A DNA stretch of 64,000 nucleotides from Streptomyces sp. CNH099 (GCA_000514715.1 KI911459.1:186001-250000); one strand, 5' to 3'. Counted from the first letter of the stretch, positions 53,440 to 62,543 are shown. Notes: generated from the letters alone by a model not told the origin. A program made the numbers and translations.

Positions 53440-53459
53440 AAGGTATCCGGGCCTACCTT
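53440..53459. promoter_or_regulatory. Palindromic operator upstream of the glnA4-type gene
   Basis: Arms AAGGTA and TACCTT separated by eight bases, in the 98-base divergent gap between the FadR-type regulator and the ligase gene, 29 bases before the ligase start. The left half with flanks (CAAAGGTAT) recurs upstream of the permease gene. Confidence 0.6.
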
Positions 53460-53488
53460 AAGACGTCCGTAGCAGAGGAGACCGCGCC

Positions 53489-54886
53489 GTGACCGACTCC
53501 GTACGCACCCCCGCGCTGCCCGTGCCCGAGCTGCGCCGCCTCGTCGACGCCGGCGAAGTCGACACCGTGGTCCTCGCCTTCACGGACATGCAGGGCAGGC
53601 TCCAGGGCAAACGCTTCGCCGCGCCCTTCTTCCTCGACGAGGTCCTCGCGCACGGCACCGAGGGCTGCAACTACCTGCTGGCCGTGGACGCCGACATGAA
53701 CACCGTCGACGGCTACGAGATGTCGTCCTGGGAGCGCGGCTACGGCGACTTCGCCATGCACCCCGACCCCGCCACCCTGCGCCGCATCCCCTGGCACCCC
53801 GGCACCGCCATGGTCACCGCCGACCTCGCCTGGCACGACGGCACCCCCGTCCCCGCCTCGCCGCGGCAGGTGCTGCGCCGCCAGCTCGACCGGCTCGCCG
53901 CCCGCGGCTGGACCGCCTACGTGGGCACGGAGCTGGAGTTCATGGTCTTCAAGGACACCTACGAGCAGGCGTGGAGCAGCGCGTACCGCGGCCTGACCCC
54001 CGCCAACCAGTACAACGTCGACTACTCCGTCCTCGGCACCGGCCGCATCGAGCCCCTGCTGCGCCGCATCCGCAACGAGATGGCCGCCGCCGGCATGACC
54101 GTCGAGTCCGCCAAGGGCGAGTGCAACCTCGGCCAGCACGAGATCGCCTTCCGCTACGCCGACGCGCTGACCACCTGCGACCAGCACAGCATCTACAAGA
54201 CCGGCGCCAAGGAGATCGCCGCCCAGGAGGGCACGGCGCTGACCTTCATGGCCAAGTACGACGAGCGCGAGGGCAACTCCTGCCACATCCACCTGTCCGT
54301 ACGCGACGCCGACGGCACCCCCGTCTTCGCCGCGCCCGACGGCGGTGCCTCCGACGAAGGGGCCGCCCCGTACGGCATGTCCGCGACCATGCGGCACTTC
54401 GTCGCCGGCCAGCTCGCCTGCCTGCCTGAGCTGACCCTCCTCTACGCGCCGAACATCAACTCCTACAAACGCTTCCGCCCCGGCTCCTTCGCCCCCACCG
54501 CCGTCGCCTGGGGCCCCGACAACCGCACCTGCGCCGTCCGCGTCATCGGCCACGGCGGCTCGCTCCGGCTGGAGAACCGGCTGCCCGGCGGCGACGTCAA
54601 CCCCTACCTCGCCGTCGCCGGGATGATCGCCGCCGGGCTGCACGGCGTCGAGCACAAGCTCGAACTCCCCGAGCCCTGCACCGGCAACGCCTACGCCGGC
54701 GACGCCGCGCACGTCCCCGCCACGCTCCGGGACGCCGCCGACCTGTGGGGCGGCAGCACGCTCGCCCGCGAGGCGTTCGGCGAGGACGTCGTCCGGCACT
54801 ACCGCACCATGGCGCGGGTCGAGCAGGAGGCGTACGACACCGCCGTCACCGACTGGGAACGCTTCCGGTCCTTCGAGCGCATGTGA
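53489..54886 (+). CDS. glnA4: Glutamine-synthetase-like ligase, GlnA4 type (gamma-glutamylethanolamide synthetase)
   Basis: A 465-residue member of the glutamine synthetase I fold. The N-terminal AFTDMQGRLQGKRFAAPFFL differs from true GlnA, the active-site strands are YVGTELEFMVF and SAKGECNLGQHEIAFRYADA, and the ATP/Glu-binding parts are EGNSCHIHLSV and SLRLENRLPGGDVNPYLAVA. No adenylylation Tyr motif was recognised. Such proteins ligate glutamate to amines other than ammonia. The neighbouring ethanolamine permease and the position relative to infC match, from memory, GlnA4 of S. coelicolor, described as a gamma-glutamylethanolamide synthetase. Confidence 0.85.
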   Translation: MTDSVRTPALPVPELRRLVDAGEVDTVVLAFTDMQGRLQGKRFAAPFFLDEVLAHGTEGCNYLLAVDADMNTVDGYEMSSWERGYGDFAMHPDPATLRRIPWHPGTAMVTADLAWHDGTPVPASPRQVLRRQLDRLAARGWTAYVGTELEFMVFKDTYEQAWSSAYRGLTPANQYNVDYSVLGTGRIEPLLRRIRNEMAAAGMTVESAKGECNLGQHEIAFRYADALTTCDQHSIYKTGAKEIAAQEGTALTFMAKYDEREGNSCHIHLSVRDADGTPVFAAPDGGASDEGAAPYGMSATMRHFVAGQLACLPELTLLYAPNINSYKRFRPGSFAPTAVAWGPDNRTCAVRVIGHGGSLRLENRLPGGDVNPYLAVAGMIAAGLHGVEHKLELPEPCTGNAYAGDAAHVPATLRDAADLWGGSTLAREAFGEDVVRHYRTMARVEQEAYDTAVTDWERFRSFERM

Positions 54887-54897
54887 GGTCGAACCCC

Positions 54898-56292
54898 TTG
54901 GCAGGATCAGCAGCAGCCCCCGCACCCCCGCACGAGCACACCGTCGTCAACCCCGCCACCGAGGAGCCCCTCGCCACCGTCCCGGCCGCCGGCCCCGCCG
55001 AGGTCGACGCCGCCGTCGCCCGCGCGTCCGCGGCGCAGCGGGGCTGGGCCGCCCTCGCCCCCGGCGACCGGGCCCGGCTGCTCCGCCGCTTCGCCGCCGA
55101 GGTCGACGGCCGGATCGAGGAGCTGGCCCGGCTGGAGGTGGCCGAGGCCGGACACCCCGTGGCGAACGCGCGCTGGGAGGCCGGCAACGTACGCGACCTC
55201 CTCGACTACGCCGCCGGGGGAGTGGAGCGGCTCACCGGCAGCCAGATCCCGGTGGCCGGCGGGCTGAACGTCACCTTCGCCGAGCCGCTCGGCGTCGTCG
55301 GCGTCATCGCCCCGTGGAACTTCCCCCTGCCCATCGCCGCCTGGGGCACCGCACCGGCGCTCGCCGCCGGCAACGCCGTCGTGCTCAAGCCCGCCGAGGC
55401 CACCCCGCTGACCGCGCTGCGGCTCGCGGAGCTGGCCCTCGCGGCGGGGCTGCCGGAAGGGCTGTTCCAGGTCGTGCCGGGCGCCGGGCCGGTCGCGGGC
55501 GCCGCACTCGTGGCGCACCCGGACGTGGCGAAGATCGTGTTCACCGGCTCCACCGCCGTCGGCAAGCGCATCGCCGCCCGCTGCGCGGAGCAGGTCAAAC
55601 GGGTCACCCTCGAACTCGGCGGCAAGAGCCCGAACATCGTCTTCGCCGACGCCGACCTGGAGCGCGCCGCGGCCGCCGCCCCCGCCTCGTTCCTCGACAA
55701 CACCGGCCAGGACTGCTGCGCCCGCAGCCGCATCCTCGTCCAGCGCAGCGTCTACGACCGCTTCCTCGCCCTGCTGGAGCCCGCCGTGCACGCCTTCACC
55801 GCCGGCGACCCGGCCGACCCCGGCACGCGGATGGGCCCGCTCATCTCCGCCGCCCACCGCGAACGGGTCCGCGGCCACGTCCCCGAGTCCCGGCCCGCGG
55901 CCATCCGCGGCACCGTCCCCGGCGGCCCCGGGTACTGGTACCCCGCCACCGTCCTCACCGACGCGCCGCCCGACGACCCGGTCAGCCGCGAGGAGGTCTT
56001 CGGCCCCGTCGCCGTCGTCCACCCCTTCGACGACGAGGCCGACGCCGTACGCCTCGCCAACGCCGGCCCGTACGGCCTGTCGGGCTCGCTGTGGACCCGC
56101 GACACCGCCCGCGCCGTCCGCGTCTGCCGCGCCGTGGCCGCCGGGAACCTCTCGGTCAACTCGCACAGCAGCGTGCGCTACTCGACGCCCTTCGGCGGCT
56201 TCAAGCAGTCCGGCCTCGGCCGCGAGCTGGGCCCGGGCGCGCTCGCGTCGTTCACCGAGACCAAGAACGTCTTCATCGGCACCGAGGAGTGA
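54898..56292 (+). CDS. Aldehyde dehydrogenase
   Basis: A 464-residue NAD(P)-dependent enzyme. GVVGVIAPWNFPLPIAAWGT holds the oxyanion Asn, LELGGKSPNIVFADADL the general-base Glu, and DNTGQDCCARSRILV the catalytic Cys. TTG with GAGG nine bases upstream was chosen; GTG at 54883, overlapping the stop of the ligase gene, is an equally possible start. In the proposed pathway it would oxidise gamma-glutamyl-glycinal to gamma-glutamylglycine; substrate inferred from context. Confidence 0.9.
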   Translation: MAGSAAAPAPPHEHTVVNPATEEPLATVPAAGPAEVDAAVARASAAQRGWAALAPGDRARLLRRFAAEVDGRIEELARLEVAEAGHPVANARWEAGNVRDLLDYAAGGVERLTGSQIPVAGGLNVTFAEPLGVVGVIAPWNFPLPIAAWGTAPALAAGNAVVLKPAEATPLTALRLAELALAAGLPEGLFQVVPGAGPVAGAALVAHPDVAKIVFTGSTAVGKRIAARCAEQVKRVTLELGGKSPNIVFADADLERAAAAAPASFLDNTGQDCCARSRILVQRSVYDRFLALLEPAVHAFTAGDPADPGTRMGPLISAAHRERVRGHVPESRPAAIRGTVPGGPGYWYPATVLTDAPPDDPVSREEVFGPVAVVHPFDDEADAVRLANAGPYGLSGSLWTRDTARAVRVCRAVAAGNLSVNSHSSVRYSTPFGGFKQSGLGRELGPGALASFTETKNVFIGTEE

Positions 56293-56297
56293 GCACG

Positions 56298-57092
56298 TTG
56301 ACCGACTTGACCGACGGGACCGCAGTCTGCCGCCGGCTGCCCGGCCGCACCGCCGTCGTCACCGGGGCCGGCAGCGGCATCGGCCTGGCCGCGGCCCGCC
56401 GGCTGGCGGCGGAGGGCGCGCACGTCGTCTGCGCCGACATCGACGAGGCCGCGGGCAGGGCGGCCGCCGAGGAGGCCGGCGGGCTGTTCGTACGGACCGA
56501 CGTGACCGTCCCCGAGGACGTCGAAGCGCTGTTCCGGGCCGCGGACGACCGCTACGGCTCGGTCGACGTCGCGTTCAACAACGCCGGCATCTCGCCACCC
56601 GAGGACGACTCCATCCTGGACACCGGCATCGACGCCTGGCGCCGCGTGCAGGAGGTCAACCTCACCTCCGTCTACCTGTGCTGCAAGGCCGCCATCCCCT
56701 ACATGCGGCGCCAGGGCCGCGGCTCCATCGTCAACACCGCCTCGTTCGTGGCCGTGCTGGGCGCCGCGACCTCCCAGATCAGCTACACCGCCTCCAAGGG
56801 CGGCGTGCTGGCCATGTCCCGCGAACTGGGCGTGCAGTTCGCCCGCGAGGGCATCCGCGTCAACGCCCTGTGCCCGGGGCCCGTCAACACCCCGCTGCTC
56901 ACGGAGCTGTTCGCCAAGGACCCGGAGCGCGCGGCCCGGCGGCTGGTGCACATCCCCGCGGGCCGCTTCGCGGAGGCCGAGGAGATCGCCGCCGCGGTGG
57001 CGTTCCTGGCGAGCGACGACGCGTCCTTCGTCAACGCCGCGGAGTTCCTGGTCGACGGCGGCATCGCGGGCGCGTACGTCACGCCGCTGTAG
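56298..57092 (+). CDS. Short-chain dehydrogenase/reductase
   Basis: A 264-residue classical SDR. The NAD-binding motif is TAVVTGAGSGIGLAAARRLA, with CADIDEA after it preferring NAD(H) through the Asp; NNAGIS and the catalytic Ser (VNTASFVAVLG), Tyr and Lys (SYTASKGGVLA) follow. The end, FVNAAEFLVDGGIAGAYV, is typical. TTG with GAGGAG was chosen as start; GTG at 56289 overlaps the preceding stop. It could oxidise the hydroxyl of gamma-glutamylethanolamide, the step before the aldehyde dehydrogenase (inference). Confidence 0.9.
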   Translation: MTDLTDGTAVCRRLPGRTAVVTGAGSGIGLAAARRLAAEGAHVVCADIDEAAGRAAAEEAGGLFVRTDVTVPEDVEALFRAADDRYGSVDVAFNNAGISPPEDDSILDTGIDAWRRVQEVNLTSVYLCCKAAIPYMRRQGRGSIVNTASFVAVLGAATSQISYTASKGGVLAMSRELGVQFAREGIRVNALCPGPVNTPLLTELFAKDPERAARRLVHIPAGRFAEAEEIAAAVAFLASDDASFVNAAEFLVDGGIAGAYVTPL

Positions 57093-57119
57093 CCGCCCGG
57101 TCGTGCGCGGCGGGGCCGC

Positions 57120-58319
57120 TCACAGGAACGTACGGCCCTCGCCGCGGTACGTCGGGACCGTCTCCGCGACCCGCTCGCCCTCGATCAGGTGCAGCGCGTC
57201 GAACCGCTCGCACAGCTCGCCCGCCTTCGCGTGCCGGAACCACACCCGGTCGCCGACCAGCAGGTCGTCGGCGGGGCCGCCGAGCAGCGGGGTCTGCACC
57301 TCGCCGGCGCCCTCCTGCCGGTCGTAGCGCAGGCCCTCCGGCAGGTACGGCACGGGCGACCGGTCCGGGCCCGCGGGGCCGGAGGCGGGGTAGCCGCCGC
57401 CGAGGACGGTGACGACCCCGACGCCCGGGCGGCGGACCACGGGCAGCGCGAAGACGGCGGCGGGGCGGCCGTCGAACCCGGTGTAGTTGTCGAACAGCCG
57501 CGGCTGGTAGAGCCCCGAGCCGGCGGCGACCTCGGTGACCGCCTCCTCCGCCGCGGTGTGCTGCACGCTGCCCGTACCGCCGCCGTTGACGAACTCCAGG
57601 TCCGCCAGCCGGCGCACCGCCGCCACCGCCGCCGCGCGGCGCTCGGCGAGTTGCCGCCGGGCCACCGCCTGCATCAGCCGCACGCCGCGCGACGTCAGCG
57701 GCCGGCCGGCGACGTCGTCCCCGACGCCGGCGACGTGCCCCTCGTACGCCATCAGCCCCACCAGCCGGAAGCCCGGCCGGCGCACCACCTCGCGGGCCAC
57801 CGCCGCCAGCGCCGCCGGACCGGACAGCGGCGACCGGCGGGCGCCGACGCGCACCCGGCCGCCGAGCAGCCGCAGCGAGGTGTCCAGCTCCAGGCAGACC
57901 CGCACCTCCTCGCGCCCGCCGTCCCGGGCCGCGTCCACGAGGTCCAGCTGCGCGGGGTCGTCCACCATGACCGTCACCGCGGCGGCGAGCTTCGGATCGC
58001 CGGCCAGCTCGGCGAAGCCGGCGCGGTCCGCGGACGGGTAGGCCAGCAGCACGTCGTCGAAGCCGGAGCGCGCCAGCCACAGCGACTCGGCGAGCGTGAA
58101 GGACATGACCCCGGCGAACCCGGGCCGTGCCAGCACCCGCTCCAGCAGCGCCCGGCAGCGCACCGACTTGGTCGCCACCCGGACCGGCTTGCCCGCGGCG
58201 CGGCGCACGAGCCCGGCCGCGTTGGCGTCGAACGCCTCGGTGTCCACGGCGGCGAACGGGGCGTCGAGGCCGGCGGTGGCGCGGTCGTAGCGGGCGCGCA
58301 GAGCTGCGTAATGCGGCAT
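57120..58319 (-). CDS. Alanine racemase N-terminal-domain PLP enzyme (D-threonine aldolase/deaminase-like)
   Basis: A 399-residue protein of the DSD1-like fold type III group. GLDAPFAAVDTEAFDANAAG starts the barrel, the PLP Lys is in KPVRVATKSVRCRALLERVL, and LVGLMAYEGHVAGVGDDVAG and the C-terminal beta domain with RVWFRHAKAGELCERF follow. Relatives are annotated as amino acid deaminase/aldolase. No ribosome site precedes this ATG; a GTG 28 codons upstream (58403) is an alternative. The gene is convergent with the SDR gene; any link to amino acid catabolism in the cluster is unproven. Confidence 0.82.
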   Translation of the reverse strand: MPHYAALRARYDRATAGLDAPFAAVDTEAFDANAAGLVRRAAGKPVRVATKSVRCRALLERVLARPGFAGVMSFTLAESLWLARSGFDDVLLAYPSADRAGFAELAGDPKLAAAVTVMVDDPAQLDLVDAARDGGREEVRVCLELDTSLRLLGGRVRVGARRSPLSGPAALAAVAREVVRRPGFRLVGLMAYEGHVAGVGDDVAGRPLTSRGVRLMQAVARRQLAERRAAAVAAVRRLADLEFVNGGGTGSVQHTAAEEAVTEVAAGSGLYQPRLFDNYTGFDGRPAAVFALPVVRRPGVGVVTVLGGGYPASGPAGPDRSPVPYLPEGLRYDRQEGAGEVQTPLLGGPADDLLVGDRVWFRHAKAGELCERFDALHLIEGERVAETVPTYRGEGRTFL

Positions 58320-58481
58320 GAAGGAAGACTGCCACCGGGTGGCGGGCAGGCGGTAGAGGGGTACGGAGAGGATGAGGCGTTCGGGCGGCGCGCCGTCCGC
58401 CACGGGAGCCCAGTAGAGTGTCGCGAGCGCCTGTCAGCAGGTCGTCCGGGGGCGACTCACAGGAGGGGAGTGAGGGGGCTG

Positions 58482-59684
58482 TTGAGCACTGACGCAGAGC
58501 AGACGCCCGCGGCCCCGCCGTCGCCGCACTCCCCGCCGGAGGGCGACGGGCCCGCCCGGCCCGCCGGGCCGACGGGCGCGGCCGAGCCCGAGGCAGCGTC
58601 CGGGACCGCCGGAACCGCCAAGTCCGCGGGGGAGGCGGGGGAGACCGCCGGGTCCGTACGGCCGCCGCGCCCCGCGCCGCCCGCCGGCCCCCCGGCCCCC
58701 GCCGGCCCTCCGGCCCCCGACGCGGAACCCCCGGCCCCCGCCGCCGGGCCCACCCGGCCCGCCGCCGCGCCCTCCGCCGACGCTCCGCCCGCGCCGCCGC
58801 ACCACCCGCCGCGGCCCTATGCCCCACCCGTGCCCGCCGTCCCTCCTCACCCCGTAGGCGCACCCCTGCACATGGCGTCCGTGCTCCCCTCCGACATCCC
58901 CCGCCCCGAGCCGGAGCCGCCCGCCGAACGGCGCAGCCTCGCGCGTGCGGTGGCCGCCGCCGCCGCGCTGATCACGGGCATCGGGCTCATCGCCGGCGCC
59001 GCCACCGGCAGCTGGCTCAGCGACGGCCCGCGGGCGCAGGCCCAGCCCGGGGCGTACGAGGTGGCCCGCGGCCTGTGGCACGCCACGGAGGTCGACAAGC
59101 TCTTCCCGCCCCGGCTCGAAGGCGACGGCGCGGGCCCCGGCGGCGCCGACCGCGTCTGGGTGCGCGTCGCCGTCGCCCCGCCCGGGGGCTGCCGGAAGGG
59201 GCTCGACCCGGCGCTCGGCCGGGAGTTGCGCCGCGTCGGCTGCGAGAAGCTGCTGCGCGCCACGTACGCCGACGAGACCCGCAGCAGCGTCACCACCGTG
59301 GGGCTGGTCTTCACCGCGGCCGGCGCCGCCAGGATGGGCCGGTTCGAGGACCGCTTCGAGGAACGGGAGCTGGGCACGCGGCCGGACATGCTCCCGCGCG
59401 CGTACGGCACCGACACCGGCCCCGCCGCCGGCTTCGGCGACGAGCAGCGCGCGACCTGGACCGTACGCGTGCTCTCCGACGCCCCCGTCGTCCTCTACGC
59501 CGTCACCGGCTTCGCCGACGGCCGCGCCGTGGCCGAGCCGCAGCCCGCCGGCGAGGCCGTCCACCCCACCGCGACCACCGCGCCCGCGCAGGCCGGCCTC
59601 GGCCACGACGCGGAGGGCATCGCCGACCGCGTCGAGCGCAGCCTGCGCAAGACCTCCGCCCGGGCGACGGAGTCCCCCCGGTGA
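58482..59684 (+). CDS. Proline-rich membrane-anchored protein, function unknown
   Basis: A 400-residue protein. The first 140 residues are low-complexity Pro/Ala/Gly, followed by one membrane helix (AVAAAAALITGIGLIAGAAT) and an extracellular globular domain with two Cys (GGCRKGLD and VGCEKLL) likely to form a disulfide. It overlaps the mycosin gene by four bases (GTGA) and so is translationally coupled to it. The TTG start gives a normal STDAEQ opening with GAGGGG upstream; GTG at 58470 is possible. TAGAGT at 58415-58420 could be the promoter. No domain was recognised; partnership with the mycosin is inferred. Confidence 0.7.
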   Translation: MSTDAEQTPAAPPSPHSPPEGDGPARPAGPTGAAEPEAASGTAGTAKSAGEAGETAGSVRPPRPAPPAGPPAPAGPPAPDAEPPAPAAGPTRPAAAPSADAPPAPPHHPPRPYAPPVPAVPPHPVGAPLHMASVLPSDIPRPEPEPPAERRSLARAVAAAAALITGIGLIAGAATGSWLSDGPRAQAQPGAYEVARGLWHATEVDKLFPPRLEGDGAGPGGADRVWVRVAVAPPGGCRKGLDPALGRELRRVGCEKLLRATYADETRSSVTTVGLVFTAAGAARMGRFEDRFEERELGTRPDMLPRAYGTDTGPAAGFGDEQRATWTVRVLSDAPVVLYAVTGFADGRAVAEPQPAGEAVHPTATTAPAQAGLGHDAEGIADRVERSLRKTSARATESPR

Positions 59685-61042
59685 CCCGGCCGGCCCCCGC
59701 GCGCCGCCGCCGCGCCCCCGCCCTCCTCGCCGCGCTGACCGCCGCCGCGGCCCTGCTCACCGCCACCGCCGCCCCGGCGCACGCGGACGGCCTGCAGGAA
59801 CTCCAGTGGGGCCTGGACGACGTCCGCGCCGCCGAGGCGTGGAACACCACCCGCGGCGCCGGCGTCACCGTCGCCGTGCTCGACACCGGCGTGGACGCCA
59901 GCCACCCCGACCTCACCGGACAGGTGCTGGACGGCAAGGACTTCGTGGGCTTCGGCGCTCGCCGCGGCGACGACTCCTGGGCCCGGCACGGCACCGCCAT
60001 GGCCGGCATCATCGCCGCACACGGCCACGGGCCCGGCGCCGCCGAAGGCGTCACGGGCGTCGCACCGGAGGCGAGGATCCTGCCGGTACGGGTCATCCTG
60101 GAGGACGGCGACGCACAGCGCGGCAAGGCCCGCGACACCCGCGGCAACGCCCTCGCCGACGGCATCCGCTGGGCCGCCGACAACGGCGCCGACGTCATCA
60201 ACCTCTCCCTCGGCGACGACAGCAAGTCCGCCCACCCCGAGCCCGGCGAGGACGCCGCCGTGCAGTACGCGCTGCGCAAGGGCGTGGCCGTCGTGTCGTC
60301 CGCGGGCAACAGCGGCGAGAAGGGCGACCACATCTCGTACCCCGCGGCCTACCCCGGCGTCATCGCCGTCACCGCCGTCGACCGGACCGGCGAGCGCGCG
60401 GACTTCTCCACGAGGAAGTGGTACGCCACCGTCGCCGCCCCCGGCGTCGACGTGGCCATCGCCGACCCCGACCGCACGTACTACGAGGGCTGGGGCACCA
60501 GCGCCGCGGCCGCGTTCGTCTCCGGCGTCACCGCCCTGGTCCGCGCCGCCAACCCCGACCTCAGCCCCTGGCAGATCCGGGACCTGCTGCGGGACACCGC
60601 GCAGGACCCGCCCGAGGGCGGCCGCAGCGACGAGCTGGGCGCCGGCCGGGTGGACGCGGCGGCGGCCGTCGCGGCGGCGCGGGAGCTGAAGGCGGCGCCG
60701 CAGGAGCCGGCGGCGGCCGCGTACGGCAAGAAGCGTTTCGGCTCGGCACCCGCGGCCGTCACCCCGGCGGACGACGGGCCGGGCGGGCTGGCGCTCGTCG
60801 CGGGCGTCACCGGCGTGGGGCTGATCGCGGGCGCGTGGTTCCTCTGGCGCGGCCCGCGGCTGCGCCGCAGCGGCGTCTGGCGCGGCCCGGCACCCCCGCC
60901 CTTCGCGCCGCCGGCCGCCCCGCCGCCCACCGGCGCTCCGCCTACCGGCCCCCCGCCCGCCGGGCCCGCCGCCGGACCGCGCCCGCGGGGCGGCGACGGG
61001 GCAGCGCTAGGCTCGTCGGGTGCCGCTGAAGAACATCCCTGA
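59681..61042 (+). CDS. mycP: Mycosin-type subtilase (S8 serine protease), type VII secretion-associated
   Basis: A 453-residue exported, membrane-anchored protease. A Sec-type signal (LLAALTAAAALLTATAAPAHA) is followed by the catalytic Asp (VAVLDTGVDASHPDL), His (RHGTAMAGIIAAHGHG) and Ser (GWGTSAAAAFVSGVTALV). The C-terminal membrane helix (LVAGVTGVGLIAGAWFLWRG) and Pro-rich cytoplasmic tail are the usual mycosin layout. Mycosins stabilise the ESX/type VII secretion machine, but no ESX component is in this window. The next gene starts inside its 3' end. Confidence 0.9.
   Translation: MTRPAPARRRRAPALLAALTAAAALLTATAAPAHADGLQELQWGLDDVRAAEAWNTTRGAGVTVAVLDTGVDASHPDLTGQVLDGKDFVGFGARRGDDSWARHGTAMAGIIAAHGHGPGAAEGVTGVAPEARILPVRVILEDGDAQRGKARDTRGNALADGIRWAADNGADVINLSLGDDSKSAHPEPGEDAAVQYALRKGVAVVSSAGNSGEKGDHISYPAAYPGVIAVTAVDRTGERADFSTRKWYATVAAPGVDVAIADPDRTYYEGWGTSAAAAFVSGVTALVRAANPDLSPWQIRDLLRDTAQDPPEGGRSDELGAGRVDAAAAVAAARELKAAPQEPAAAAYGKKRFGSAPAAVTPADDGPGGLALVAGVTGVGLIAGAWFLWRGPRLRRSGVWRGPAPPPFAPPAAPPPTGAPPTGPPPAGPAAGPRPRGGDGAALGSSGAAEEHP
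61008..61013 (+). promoter_or_regulatory. -10 box of a leaderless transcript inside mycP
   Basis: TAGGCT ends six bases before the GTG of the SseB-like gene while still within the mycP coding region. Confidence 0.55.
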
Positions 61043-61763
61043 CCCCGGCTTCGCCGGCGACGACGGCTCCGCCGACCCGCGCCTCGCCGCCGCCCTCGCC
61101 GCGTACGCCGACGCCCCCGACGACCCCGGAGCCGTACCCCGCGTGCTCACCGCCCTCGCCGGCACGCGGGTGCTGGTCCCCGTCGTCGCGCTCCTCGGCG
61201 AGTCGGAGGTGGACGACGCCGGACTGCGGCGCGACAAGACCAGCGACATGGCGGTGCCCACCCTGGAGGTCCCCGGCGGCCGCCGCGCCCTGCCCGCCTT
61301 CACCTCCACCGCCGCGCTCGCCCGCTGGGACCCCGCCGCCCGCCCCGTGGCGGTGCCGCTGCCGCAGGCGGTACGGGCCGCCGTCGCCGAGCGCGCCGAC
61401 ACCGTCGTCCTCGACGTCGCCGGCCCCGTCCCGTACGAGCTGACCGGCCCGGCGCTGCTCGCCGCCGCCGAGGGGCGCGGCAGCACCGACCCGCTGGCCG
61501 ACCCCGCCGTCGTCGCGGCCGTGACCGCCGTGGTGGCCGCCGCCGCAGGGGTGCGCGCCGCGTCCCTGGCCCGCGCCGGCGAGGCCGACGGCACGCTGGC
61601 CCTGGCCCCCGCCCCCGGCGCCGCCCCGGCCGACGTCGCGCGCCGGGTCGCCGAGGCGCTGGCCGCCGACCCCGTCCTGCGGGCCCGGCTGGTCCGCGGC
61701 CTCGACCTGGCCCTGCTGCCGCCGGACACCCCGCTGCCGGGCGAGCCGCTGCCGCTCGGCTGA
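61020..61763 (+). CDS. SseB-family protein
   Basis: A 247-residue protein containing the SseB N-terminal domain (RVLVPVVALLGESEVDDAG, DMAVPTLEVPGGRRALPAFT, STAALARWDP). The family is widespread, of unclear function, and in actinomycetes often stands near infC. The start lies 22 bases before the mycP stop in another frame and appears leaderless. No catalytic motif can be identified. The C-terminal third is Ala-rich. Confidence 0.85.
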   Translation: MPLKNIPDPGFAGDDGSADPRLAAALAAYADAPDDPGAVPRVLTALAGTRVLVPVVALLGESEVDDAGLRRDKTSDMAVPTLEVPGGRRALPAFTSTAALARWDPAARPVAVPLPQAVRAAVAERADTVVLDVAGPVPYELTGPALLAAAEGRGSTDPLADPAVVAAVTAVVAAAAGVRAASLARAGEADGTLALAPAPGAAPADVARRVAEALAADPVLRARLVRGLDLALLPPDTPLPGEPLPLG

Positions 61764-61773
61764 CCGGCCCGCG

Positions 61774-61799
61774 CCGGACCGCCGGGGGCCGCGGTCCGG
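61774..61799 (+). terminator. Hairpin after the SseB-like gene
   Basis: Perfect 9-base arms CCGGACCGC and GCGGTCCGG with an 8-base loop in the 83-base gap before the DUF1844 gene. A TAGGGT hexamer right after it (61808-61813) is a likely -10 box for that gene, with a leader that includes GAGGAAG. Confidence 0.6.
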
Positions 61800-61846
61800 G
61801 CGCTGGTTAGGGTGGCCTCCGGTCCCGTACGAGGAAGTGAGCCCCC

Positions 61847-62212
61847 ATGAGCGACCCCGGCCCCGGCGGCGACGCCGGCCCCGACTTCGACGCGATGACG
61901 CGCGACATCGCCGACGTCCCCGCCGTGGAGGTGATCACGACGGTGGCGGTGCATCTGATGAGCGCCGCGGCGGTCAAGCTCGGGCTCGCCGAGGACGGCG
62001 CCGCGCACAAGGACCTGGACGAGGCCCGCAAGCTGATCACCGCACTGGCCGGGCTGGTCACCGCGGGCGCGGGGGAGGTCGGCTCGTACCACGCGGCGCC
62101 GCTGCGGGACGGGCTGAAGTCGCTGCAGCTCGCCTTCCGCGAGGCGTCCGAGCACCCCGACGAACCGGGCCGGGGCCCCGGCGAGGCGTACACGGGCCCC
62201 GTCATCGGCTGA
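61847..62212 (+). CDS. DUF1844 domain-containing protein
   Basis: A 121-residue protein with the DUF1844 core VEVITTVAVHLMSAAAVKLG, then AAHKDLDEARKLITALAGLV. The domain is helical, has no enzymatic motif, and its role is unknown; it commonly precedes infC in actinomycetes. The ATG has GAGGAAG upstream. A long non-coding leader of the ribosomal operon follows. Confidence 0.9.
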   Translation: MSDPGPGGDAGPDFDAMTRDIADVPAVEVITTVAVHLMSAAAVKLGLAEDGAAHKDLDEARKLITALAGLVTAGAGEVGSYHAAPLRDGLKSLQLAFREASEHPDEPGRGPGEAYTGPVIG

Positions 62213-62273
62213 GCCCGCCCGTACCCGCCCACCGCACCGCCGCGCGGATGTGCGGTGTTTCCGCGGGCACTGG

Positions 62274-62543
62274 TATGCTGGACAGCGACCGGCCGGACGC
62301 ACCATGCAGGAAAGAGGAGCGACCGGCCCGCAAGTGGAGGCTCCGATCTCCCACCTTCCGGCCCCCGGTCGGCGGGTCACCGGTCCGAAGCACCCCGCGG
62401 CACGCTCTGCGGCGGTGCTCCCCGGCAGGAGTCGCACTTGCGTCCCGTCCGGGGCTTTTTTCGTGCCCGCGCCGGGTGGTCGGCAGACAGCACGTTACGC
62501 GGTTGCCCGCCAGGCAGTCGCGTGGTGGAAATGAGGAGGCCAC
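62274..62543 (+). promoter_or_regulatory. infC operon promoter and leader
   Basis: TATGCT at 62274-62279 is a good -10 box. The following non-coding leader of about 255 bases can form several stems and ends in a hairpin with a T-run (62420-62461), then about 80 bases before infC. Operons of infC-rpmI-rplT are commonly autoregulated through structured leaders bound by L20 or by premature termination. The exact ligand here is unknown. Confidence 0.6.
62420..62461 (+). terminator. Attenuator in the infC leader
   Basis: CCCCGG and CCGGGG arms enclose about 23 bases that themselves contain a CGC-ACTT-GCG hairpin; six T follow immediately. A T-run after a stem is rare in this genome, so it is a convincing intrinsic terminator, and it lies upstream of infC where it can act as an attenuator. 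Confidence 0.7.
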
